64,000 bases of DNA from G965195345 sp965277775. GTDB taxonomy: Bacteria; Pseudomonadota; Gammaproteobacteria; CAKMZV01. The stretch is from the NCBI GenBank assembly GCA_965277775.1, contig OZ255843.1, positions 992,001-1,056,000 of the forward strand. Direction: 5' to 3'. Positions 8,460 through 15,239 of this stretch are shown piece by piece. A program made the translations under genes and the position numbers. Each line of letters opens with the position of its first letter. Positions within the stretch are counted from its first letter, which is position 1. Below the pieces are notes generated by a model. That model saw only the letters and a list, made by a program, of their open reading frames with translations, was not told where the DNA came from and made no database searches.

Positions 8460-9469
8460 GTTGACGAGATTTTCAACTGTTTAAGCTGGTTGGAGTAGTG
8501 TTGTAGCTTGGCAATGGATTCATCGAGTCTTTGAGTGATCTCGCTTGCGTCCGCCTCCAACTCAAGGTTGTTGATGAGGTTTTGCAAATTGCCCTGTGCC
8601 GTCCACGCTTGATAACGTGCCAATTCGGTCAGCATCCCTGGGTCGCTCCAATTCATCATAACGTCGGTATTGGTGTAATCAAGTTTTGCTGAGTCCATCA
8701 CCGAAAAAGAGGGAATGAAGGTAATTCTTTCAGCTTTTTCCAACAAACGACAAGCCCGATGAAAAACCATGGTGCCCTGCTGTAAACAACCATAACCGGC
8801 CGCAGGGAATTTCATTGAAACCACACGATCTGCTGGCAATTCTTTATCGCTGCCATGCTCCGCCTGAATGCCAAGGATTTCACTGCCCGCTTCTTTGGTG
8901 CCTTTAAAATATTGAAATTCTCCACCCTTGAGCGTTGCAGGATCAACCAGCATCATGACCAGGTCAAAAGAAGTCGAATCAACGTGCCAGCTATCGACTG
9001 CTTTGCTAATGTCATCGGGCGCATAATTTAATGCACAGGCCACTGAGGGTAGTGCATGCGTCCCTAATCGCACTTGAGCCAGATCCGACAGAAAATCACA
9101 CAACACCTCTGAAGCACACAGATCGCGTATAAATGTTGAGCGGTAACCAGCGCCTCTTATGTAAGAACTGCCTCGACTCTTACCCGTGCCCCCGACTTGA
9201 TTTTTATTATTTTCCATTTGTTTTGCCAGCTCATAAAAGGTGGCCAAGCCTTCATCTGATAAAACCCTAAAAGCCGTGGTAACGCCTAATTCCGAAGGCA
9301 TCTTGGCGATGGTTTCATCATCATAGCCCAATTCTTTCAAGGTGGTAATGGTCACAGGACCTTCTAACTGAAGGTGTTTGTTGGCATCAAAAACGGGTTC
9401 ATTTTTGAGCTTAATATAAGCCGCTGGCCGTTGGTTTGGCATGGGCAATGGGGTTCTTAATGTGGACAT
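8456..9469 (-). CDS. Fe(II)/2-oxoglutarate dioxygenase-like protein (PhyH-type)
   Basis: 337 residues with a plausible non-haem iron triad: H162-x-D164 in WHVDST and H237 in FHRAC. R248 eleven residues later suits 2-oxoglutarate binding. The layout is that of phytanoyl-CoA-dioxygenase-type hydroxylases. The ATG at 9469 is preceded by GGAGAAAATT; a TTG twelve bases upstream is less likely. First gene of the dddP operon, behind the promoter at 9510-9538. Its place suggests it hydroxylates, and so opens, a small substrate that the dehydrogenases and hydrolase then process; that is inference. Confidence 0.65.
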   Translation of the reverse strand: MSTLRTPLPMPNQRPAAYIKLKNEPVFDANKHLQLEGPVTITTLKELGYDDETIAKMPSELGVTTAFRVLSDEGLATFYELAKQMENNKNQVGGTGKSRGSSYIRGAGYRSTFIRDLCASEVLCDFLSDLAQVRLGTHALPSVACALNYAPDDISKAVDSWHVDSTSFDLVMMLVDPATLKGGEFQYFKGTKEAGSEILGIQAEHGSDKELPADRVVSMKFPAAGYGCLQQGTMVFHRACRLLEKAERITFIPSFSVMDSAKLDYTNTDVMMNWSDPGMLTELARYQAWTAQGNLQNLINNLELEADASEITQRLDESIAKLQHYSNQLKQLKISST

Positions 9470-9493
9470 AATTTTCTCCAATGATTATTGAAT

Positions 9494-9508
9494 GCGACAA
9501 TCAGTCGC
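9494..9508. promoter_or_regulatory. Candidate operator in the dddP operon leader
   Basis: A perfect inverted repeat GCGAC-N5-GTCGC lies between the -10 element (9510-9515) and the first start codon (9469), the usual place for a repressor site. Confidence 0.4.
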
Positions 9509-9509
9509 C

Positions 9510-9538
9510 ATTAAAACTTTACAAAGGATAAAAGTCAA
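9510..9538 (-). promoter_or_regulatory. Sigma-70 promoter of the dddP operon
   Basis: On the minus strand TTGACT (9533-9538) and TTTAAT (9510-9515) are spaced by exactly 17 nt. Each hexamer is one mismatch from consensus. It lies about 40 bases upstream of the first gene of the operon. Confidence 0.7.
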
Positions 9539-9550
9539 TACATTGAACAT

Positions 9551-9579
9551 CATTTCAAACTTTTGCCTAGCTTGAAATG
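9551..9579. promoter_or_regulatory. Candidate activator site upstream of the dddP operon promoter
   Basis: A perfect inverted repeat with 8-bp arms CATTTCAA and TTGAAATG separated by 13 bases lies just upstream of the -35 element. Two-helical-turn spacing and position suit a dimeric activator. No regulator gene is adjacent. Confidence 0.4.
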
Positions 9580-9669
9580 AAAACACCTAAGCCATGAGTG
9601 CGCCAATGACTGAAATTTTATAAGCGCCGCATATTGGGCTTAGGGTTTATGTGATGATTGTAAGAATGG

Positions 9670-10512
9670 TTAAATTGAACGACCGCACAAGATTTTTGCC
9701 AAAATCGCTTCGATGGAATCAACGACAGCTGCGCATTTATCAGGGTCAAGCGCATCAGGATGCGGTGGTGCAAATTGTCCTGAATCATTATCAAAATATT
9801 GACCAGAGGCTGTGGCGAATGTATGGCAAAATGCCGCCTGAATCAATATATTTGCCCCAATGTCAATATCATGTCCTGCGACCCCAAAGCCTTCTTTAAC
9901 CATTTTGGTGGCCAGAAGCGAGCCAGGATTAACGGCAATAATGACAGGCGCTGGTGCTGAATTTGCCAAGTTGAAGGACCACATTGTGATCGCCAACTTA
10001 CTTTGTGCATAAGCGCCCATATCTGTCAATTGCACAGGCCCAGCAAGCGCTTGTAAATCAACCGATGCCTGCGCGGCAGAGGACAAATTTATCACCCTTG
10101 AAGACGCTTTTAGCAAGGGCATCAATCGTTTAGTCAAAAGATAAGGGGCAATGGTATTCACAGCAAAGCGCACATCAAGCCCATCTTCAGTTGAAGGTTC
10201 TGCGGTTTTTAATATGCCCGCATTATTGATCAAGACATCGAGCTTATCGTGCGCATGAGTAATTTTTTTTGCCAATGCCGCCACCTCAGCCAAATTTGAT
10301 AAATCTGCGACATAACACTCAGTCTGTTCAGACAACAAGCGTTGTAATTTGTCGAGTTTTTCGGCACTGCGGCCATGTAACAACACATGGTGACCCATTG
10401 CCACCAAACGTTTTGCTGTGACCAGCCCAATACCATCCGTTGCACCTGTCAATAAAATGGTTTTTGGCTCAGTCATTGGATGAGCCTTGCCATTTTCATT
10501 ATTGGTCATCAT
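9670..10512 (-). CDS. SDR family oxidoreductase (retinol-dehydrogenase-like)
   Basis: SDR of 280 residues with TGATDGIG (22-29), NNAG (96-99), S144/S145, Y168 and K172. The spacing and the segment after NNAG resemble the retinol-dehydrogenase/WWOX-like group rather than the two SDRs of the dddP operon. An internal ATG at 10476, preceded by AAGG, is an alternative start giving 268 residues with less N-terminal overhang. It follows the MetF-like gene by 16 bases and is probably co-transcribed with it. Substrate unknown. Confidence 0.8.
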   Translation of the reverse strand: MMTNNENGKAHPMTEPKTILLTGATDGIGLVTAKRLVAMGHHVLLHGRSAEKLDKLQRLLSEQTECYVADLSNLAEVAALAKKITHAHDKLDVLINNAGILKTAEPSTEDGLDVRFAVNTIAPYLLTKRLMPLLKASSRVINLSSAAQASVDLQALAGPVQLTDMGAYAQSKLAITMWSFNLANSAPAPVIIAVNPGSLLATKMVKEGFGVAGHDIDIGANILIQAAFCHTFATASGQYFDNDSGQFAPPHPDALDPDKCAAVVDSIEAILAKILCGRSI

Positions 10513-10528
10513 GCCGTTTTCTGCGCTT

Positions 10529-11344
10529 CTAAGACTGTTTTATTTGTTGGTAAGCAATGCCTTTTTTAAGGGCGTCATCATAATTACCAAATGGGTAAGC
10601 ATGAACCCCAGCAATCACTGACTGCTCAATGAGTGGGCGTATAAAGCTGTCACTATTGTAGGAGCCAAAAAGTTTGATGAGGTTGTTTTTTTTAAGAAAG
10701 CTGATGGCGTTATCGACGCCAACGGTTGTTGCAATTTTCAATAATTTACTGAATTTACAATCAGCAACAAAACCCCCATGTAAGGGCGCTTCAATACCAT
10801 GCATCTTCAAATGATTGCCGTGTTGAATGAACAATTGTGCATCAAAACCAATTTGGGTCATCAATCTGACTGCCATGCCTCGTGTCTGTGCCCATTCGAT
10901 TTTTTTTTGCAATTCGGCGTGTTCATTTGAACGATCCTTCAAATGAAGGTGTCCATCTGGGAAAGTGGCAAAACAACAAGTATCGATGGTCAATGTTTCA
11001 ATCCACGAACTTTGTAACAACGCCATGACGCTGTCAAAATGGACAAACGTTCGGCTGTCTCCACCAAGAAACAAGAATTTCGTTAACTTCAACTGATTGA
11101 TCTTTTGACTGATTTTATCCAAATCTTCATTGGCTTGTAAATTTCTAACCGCCAAATGTGGTATGACTGAATAACCGCGTTCTAATAAGGTTTCACAATC
11201 GCTCAATACATCAAGATACGCGGTGCCCTTGATGTGTGGTACGAATACCTCAAACGATTGTTTGGGCAGTTGACTTTCAACTTTTTGATGGGCACTCAGG
11301 AAGTCAGAACAATGCGCTGGCAGGACTTCAATTGAAAAATCCAT
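10529..11344 (-). CDS. Methylenetetrahydrofolate-reductase-like protein
   Basis: 271 residues resembling the TIM-barrel MetF family. A strand with LFLGGD precedes a F-P-D-G-H segment in the position of the family's Y-P-E-x-H motif. An R-L-M-T-Q-I-G-F-D segment matches the 'i-T-Q-x-x-F-D' strand, followed by a short 'GI-x-x-P' like stretch. Conservation is weak, so it is a distant MetF relative; reducing 5,10-methylene-THF or oxidising 5-methyl-THF is possible but unproven. Its start codon lies in the first of three tandem copies of a ribosome-binding-site-plus-ATG unit. It shares a transcript with the SDR downstream. Confidence 0.6.
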   Translation of the reverse strand: MDFSIEVLPAHCSDFLSAHQKVESQLPKQSFEVFVPHIKGTAYLDVLSDCETLLERGYSVIPHLAVRNLQANEDLDKISQKINQLKLTKFLFLGGDSRTFVHFDSVMALLQSSWIETLTIDTCCFATFPDGHLHLKDRSNEHAELQKKIEWAQTRGMAVRLMTQIGFDAQLFIQHGNHLKMHGIEAPLHGGFVADCKFSKLLKIATTVGVDNAISFLKKNNLIKLFGSYNSDSFIRPLIEQSVIAGVHAYPFGNYDDALKKGIAYQQIKQS

Positions 11345-11402
11345 TGATTTATACTCCTAAATCCATTGATTTATACTCCTAAATCCATTGATTTATACTC
11401 CT
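11337..11402 (-). repeat. Three tandem 22-bp copies of an RBS-plus-ATG unit
   Basis: Three perfect head-to-tail 22-bp copies. On the coding (minus) strand each carries AGGAG, a short spacer and ATGGATTT. The copy nearest the gene supplies the real start (11344). The two upstream ATGs open five-codon frames (M-D-L-G-V-stop) whose stop lies six bases before the next ATG, because 22 is not a multiple of three. Confidence 0.9.
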
Positions 11403-11487
11403 AAAAATGACTGATTGACTGAAAAGCCCTTGCAATGGATCTTTAAAACAATTCAAGATGAACATTGACGCTCTCAACGGGAGGGTC

Positions 11488-11518
11488 ATTATAAATGGAG
11501 CCCTTTGCCTTATGTCAT
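11488..11518 (-). promoter_or_regulatory. Candidate promoter of the metF-like/SDR pair
   Basis: On the minus strand TATAAT (11488-11493) and ATGACA (11513-11518) are spaced by 19 nt, about 145 bases upstream of the metF-like start. This gives a long untranslated leader that includes the 22-bp repeats. Confidence 0.5.
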
Positions 11519-11540
11519 GAAAATGAATGGTGTTGCGAAC

Positions 11541-11573
11541 AAAAATGACTCAAAAATGACTCAAAAATGACTC
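11541..11573. repeat. Three 11-bp direct repeats upstream of a promoter
   Basis: Three contiguous perfect copies of AAAAATGACTC. The period equals about one helical turn, and the array ends 22 bases upstream of the candidate -35, so it may be a stacked regulator-binding site. It also lies only 10 bases beyond the acetyltransferase stop. Confidence 0.85.
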
Positions 11574-11582
11574 AAACAATTT

Positions 11583-12299
11583 TCAAGTTGACTGTCTAGA
11601 AATTTGATTCAACTTTGTTTTTTGCTGACCTTTATCATCAAAATTCGCTGGATCTAACCAACGTTTAAATTCGGCTTTTATGTCAGGCCAATCAGAATCA
11701 ATGATGGCATACCAAGCGGTGTCTCTATTTCGGGATTTATACATGGTGAGTTGACGAAAGATCCCCTCAAAGGTAAAACCCAAACGCAATGCTGCTGCGT
11801 TGGAGGGTGCGTTTAAGGCATCACATTTCCATTCATAGCGCCTATAGCCTAAGTCATCGAACACCCGAGACATCATCAGATACATGGTCTCAGTTGCCAT
11901 ACACGTGCCTTGCATGGCTGGTGAAAAGTGAATGTGACCGACTTCAATGGTACCAAATTCAGGATTGATTCGTAAATAACTGGCCATGCCAACTACTTGC
12001 TCTGTACGTGCATCGATCACCGTATAAAACAAGGGATCGTCTTGTAAACTGATCTGAGTGAGCCACGTATTAAATGCCGCAAATGTTGTAAAAGGGCCAT
12101 AGGGTAAATACGTCCAATTCTGGTGTTCTGTGTCCAAACAAAAATGCTCGTACAAGGATTTTGCATGTTTTTGGGGCTCTAATCCTTCTAATCGGCAATG
12201 TTGCCCAAGCATGGGTTCGGTTGAAGGGCGTTGAACGGGCTGCCAATCTACAATTGGAAAACCGATGGGCTGATTAAGGTCGTTAAAATATTGCGTCAT
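11583..12299 (-). CDS. GNAT family N-acetyltransferase (RimJ/RimL type)
   Basis: About 238 residues with the RimJ-like acetyltransferase pattern. Acceptor-side strands W-T-Y-L-P-Y-G-P and V-V-G-M-A-S-Y are followed by I-E-V-G-H-I and a late N-x-x-S-N-x-A-A-L-R-L-G-F-x-x-E-G segment, which lines the acetyl-CoA pocket in this group. The start at 12299 overlaps the stop of the upstream GNAT gene as TAATG, so the two are translationally coupled. A TTG six bases earlier is unlikely. The acceptor substrate is unknown; members acetylate protein N-termini, amino acids or small amines. Confidence 0.8.
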   Translation of the reverse strand: MTQYFNDLNQPIGFPIVDWQPVQRPSTEPMLGQHCRLEGLEPQKHAKSLYEHFCLDTEHQNWTYLPYGPFTTFAAFNTWLTQISLQDDPLFYTVIDARTEQVVGMASYLRINPEFGTIEVGHIHFSPAMQGTCMATETMYLMMSRVFDDLGYRRYEWKCDALNAPSNAAALRLGFTFEGIFRQLTMYKSRNRDTAWYAIIDSDWPDIKAEFKRWLDPANFDDKGQQKTKLNQISRQST

Positions 12300-12751
12300 T
12301 AGCAAGCACTCTTTTGATAGGTTATCCAGTGGGTTTTGTCTGAAATTTTATCATATAGACGGCGCGCACGATCATTATCCTCCGCGGTTATCCAGCGAAT
12401 AAATGGCCATCCTTTGGCTTGCGCGTCCACTGTGAGTGCTTCATATAAGGCCTCGACCACACCAGTGCCTCTATGCGCTGGCGAGACGTATAAATCATCC
12501 AAAAAACCCACAGTTTTGCCGCGCAACGGCGAAGGCATGGCGCGGTAGTGCATCAGGCCAAGACCTTGGCCACTATGATTTTTTGCCAACAAGGCATAGA
12601 AAGCGGTTTGTTCGTCGAAAATCCATGTCCATACCTGGTCAAGTATGGTTTGATCCATGGGCACATGATAGAATTTGGCATAGCCGTGGTAAAGTGATTC
12701 CCAAGACGCCCTGTCGTTTTGTTGCAAAGGTTGAACGGTGATTGATGTCAT
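12299..12751 (-). CDS. GNAT family N-acetyltransferase
   Basis: 150-residue single-domain acetyltransferase. The acetyl-CoA pyrophosphate loop is visible as L-Y-V-S-P-A-H-R-G-T-G-V-V-E-A-L, and a C-terminal D-N-D-R-A-R-R-L-Y-D-K segment is typical of the fold. It is followed with a TAATG overlap by a second, unrelated-size acetyltransferase. The substrate cannot be inferred. Confidence 0.85.
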   Translation of the reverse strand: MTSITVQPLQQNDRASWESLYHGYAKFYHVPMDQTILDQVWTWIFDEQTAFYALLAKNHSGQGLGLMHYRAMPSPLRGKTVGFLDDLYVSPAHRGTGVVEALYEALTVDAQAKGWPFIRWITAEDNDRARRLYDKISDKTHWITYQKSAC

Positions 12752-12807
12752 AAACCTCCCAATAAAGTGATAGTCGTTTAGATGTTTTAAAAGGTTGTCA
12801 CAACCGC

Positions 12808-13599
12808 CTAAGCAAATGTTATCAGCAAAAGAATGGCACCTAAGCCTAAGCGATAAATAACAAAGGGCATCATGCCAAATCGTTCAATGGCTTTCAAAAA
12901 CCACCGAATACAGAGCCAAGCACTCAGACCTGAAACAATGGTTGCCAATAAAATGAGCCCCCAGTCAACCTGACTCAATTGTAATAACTTTATGGTTTGG
13001 AGCAAACTGGCGGCCAAGATGACTGGAATCGACAATAAAAACGAGAATCGGGCTGAATCAACCATGTTAAATCCCATTAATAAAGCGGCTGTTATGGTGA
13101 TACCCGATCTTGATGTGCCCGGAATCAAAGCCAAAACTTGAAACAGACCGATAATGATTGCCACTTTCAAGGTCATTGAAATTAAACTTTTTTGCCCTTT
13201 TTGCTGGGCAGCATAACCCAACAAAAGCCCAAACACAATGGTTGCCACAGCGATGACCAGTGTGGAACGCAGATTATTCTCAATCCAATCATCCAATAAA
13301 ACACCAGTCAAGCCAACGGGGACGGTTGCAATGATAATACACCACGAGAGACTAACATCGGAGTCAGATAAACGGGTAAAATTTCGGACCCAAGCAGAAA
13401 ATAAACGCCAAATATCTTGACGGAAATAAAAACAAACCGCCACTAATGTGCCAAAATGCACCGCTACGTCAAAAGCCAACCCTTGATCTTCCCAATCCGT
13501 TAATAATGGGATGAGAATTAAATGCGCTGAACTGGAGACTGGTAAAAATTCTGTAATACCCTGAACGACTGCGAGTACGATTGCTTGTCCAAATTCCAT
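12808..13599 (-). CDS. uppP: Undecaprenyl-diphosphatase UppP (BacA)
   Basis: Inner-membrane phosphatase that recycles undecaprenyl diphosphate to the monophosphate carrier needed for peptidoglycan and O-antigen synthesis; it also gives bacitracin tolerance. The 263-residue protein is strongly hydrophobic and has both family signatures: E17-F-L-P-V-S-S-S with H26, and P-G-T-S-R-S-G (160-166). The ATG at 13599 is preceded by AGGA and overlaps, on opposite strands, the start codon of the next gene. Confidence 0.96.
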   Translation of the reverse strand: MEFGQAIVLAVVQGITEFLPVSSSAHLILIPLLTDWEDQGLAFDVAVHFGTLVAVCFYFRQDIWRLFSAWVRNFTRLSDSDVSLSWCIIIATVPVGLTGVLLDDWIENNLRSTLVIAVATIVFGLLLGYAAQQKGQKSLISMTLKVAIIIGLFQVLALIPGTSRSGITITAALLMGFNMVDSARFSFLLSIPVILAASLLQTIKLLQLSQVDWGLILLATIVSGLSAWLCIRWFLKAIERFGMMPFVIYRLGLGAILLLITFA

Positions 13600-14272
13600 G
13601 ATTAAAACGATCCTATCATTAATAATTGTTGTTGTTTCATTTGCACCGCTTGCCCGTGCCGATCATTTATCCGCCCAAGTTAAATTTGCCTCAGATTATA
13701 ACTTTCGTGGATTAAGGCAATACTTTAACTTAGAAAACCAACCCATACAAAGATCCACTGTTCAAAGCGCACTGGATTTTAACAGCGATTCGGGATTTGT
13801 TGCTGGATTAGAAGGCATCTCACTGATCAACGATCTGGAACTTCGCCTAAAAGCCGGATTTAACCTGCCCTTTGAATCAGCCAAATTTGCGACAGTTTAT
13901 CAACGCTATCAATTTGAAAATCGACCTGATTTTGAAGAGGTCATTTTCACTGTGAACCCCTACTCATCGTATTCGTTTCAATATGTATTGGGCATCGCTT
14001 CTGCAGGCAATGGCTATTCTACCAGCTATCAACCACAAATCAACGAGCGTTTAAGCTTGAACTTTGAAGCGGGATTTTATGCCCCTTCGGCAACGCAGGT
14101 GGGTCAAAACATGGGCACTTTGAGCGAATATTATCGGGCTGGCCTACAACAAAATTATTTTGGCGTGACCATTGGCGTTGATTATTATTACCGTATTGGT
14201 ACAGACAGCTTAGTTGTTTTCAACATCGGCACTCAGTGGCTTAATCCCATTGGGCGCGAACAAGGCAACTAA
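13598..14272 (+). CDS. Putative outer-membrane protein, TorF-like
   Basis: 224 residues beginning with a clear signal peptide (cleavage near residue 21, after A-R-A). Alternating amphipathic strands rich in aromatic residues follow, as in small beta-barrels. The opening F-A-S-D-Y-N-F-R-G matches the start of the TorF/CHP02001 family of putative porins. The protein ends in polar residues, not a terminal aromatic. Its ATG shares two bases with the divergent uppP start, so its upstream signals must lie inside uppP. No obvious ribosome-binding site is seen. Function is unproven. Confidence 0.65.
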   Translation: MIKTILSLIIVVVSFAPLARADHLSAQVKFASDYNFRGLRQYFNLENQPIQRSTVQSALDFNSDSGFVAGLEGISLINDLELRLKAGFNLPFESAKFATVYQRYQFENRPDFEEVIFTVNPYSSYSFQYVLGIASAGNGYSTSYQPQINERLSLNFEAGFYAPSATQVGQNMGTLSEYYRAGLQQNYFGVTIGVDYYYRIGTDSLVVFNIGTQWLNPIGREQGN

Positions 14273-14310
14273 ATGGTACAAACTCGCACGCGCAACGACT
14301 GAGTTTAATC

Positions 14311-15225
14311 GTGTCTAACCATTGCAAACAATGGGCTCAGATGATTGAGCGCATCCGCCACCACTTCAAACAGACCGATGTCATAGAAGTAAGCACACCG
14401 CTTGCACGAGCGCATACGGTGACAGACCCCAACATTGACAGCTTAGCGTGCCATACTCAAACGGGTCTTACTTGGTTACAAACCTCTCCAGAATACGCCA
14501 TGAAAATGATTCTCATGGACATGCCAGAGCAAGCCATTTACCAAATTTGCAAAGCTTTTAGAGACGATCCTGTCGCGCGTTGGCATCGCCCAGAATTTAG
14601 CCTATTAGAATGGTATAGACCAAATATTACTCTGACAGACTTGATCGAAGAAACCCAAAAAATCGTTCAGTTGTGTCACCACACATCACTGAATGCCTCG
14701 ACCATGACTTACCAATCCGTTTTTTTACAATACCTTGGTATTGACCCTTTTACGGCAAAGGTGGCCGATCTTCAAGCAAGTTACAGGGCGCACCATGGAA
14801 CCCCTGTAGAAAAGATGGGCAATGAATCAGCCATTTGGCAGCAGTTGCTACTAACGGAATGCATAGAGCCCCATTTAGCTCAGCATGAGCTCTTCTTCAT
14901 TACCGATTTCCCACCACACGCAGCCGCTTTGGCGAAAATTGATGACCACAAACAGCCTGCGACGGCACAGCGATTTGAATGTTATTTTAACGGCATTGAA
15001 TTGGCCAACGGCTATGTTGAATTGCAGGATGCAGCGATTCACAGGGCACGTTTTTCAAATGATAATGCCAAGCGTTCAGCGCAAGGGAAACCGACCATGG
15101 CGCTCGATGAATCTTTTTTAAACCGCCTTGAAACCCACCCACTGCCAGCATGTTGTGGGGTGGCATTAGGGCTTGACCGATTGTTTGCAATCGCCCAAGG
15201 TCATGACCGCATTGTGCATCCCTAA
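14311..15225 (+). CDS. epmA: EF-P--(R)-beta-lysine ligase EpmA
   Basis: Paralogue of the class II lysyl-tRNA synthetase core that attaches (R)-beta-lysine to elongation factor P. It lacks an anticodon-binding domain. Motif 2 is seen as F-R-D-D-P-x-x-R-W-H-R-P-E-F with L-E-W-Y, an N-G-I-E-L-A-N-G-Y segment follows, and motif 3 is G-V-A-L-G-L-D-R-L. It starts with GTG, 304 residues, slightly shorter than the 325-residue E. coli protein at both ends. The partner enzymes (EpmB, EF-P) are not in the window. uup follows after 14 bases. Confidence 0.93.
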   Translation: MSNHCKQWAQMIERIRHHFKQTDVIEVSTPLARAHTVTDPNIDSLACHTQTGLTWLQTSPEYAMKMILMDMPEQAIYQICKAFRDDPVARWHRPEFSLLEWYRPNITLTDLIEETQKIVQLCHHTSLNASTMTYQSVFLQYLGIDPFTAKVADLQASYRAHHGTPVEKMGNESAIWQQLLLTECIEPHLAQHELFFITDFPPHAAALAKIDDHKQPATAQRFECYFNGIELANGYVELQDAAIHRARFSNDNAKRSAQGKPTMALDESFLNRLETHPLPACCGVALGLDRLFAIAQGHDRIVHP

Positions 15226-15239
15226 TTCGTCCTAATTTT

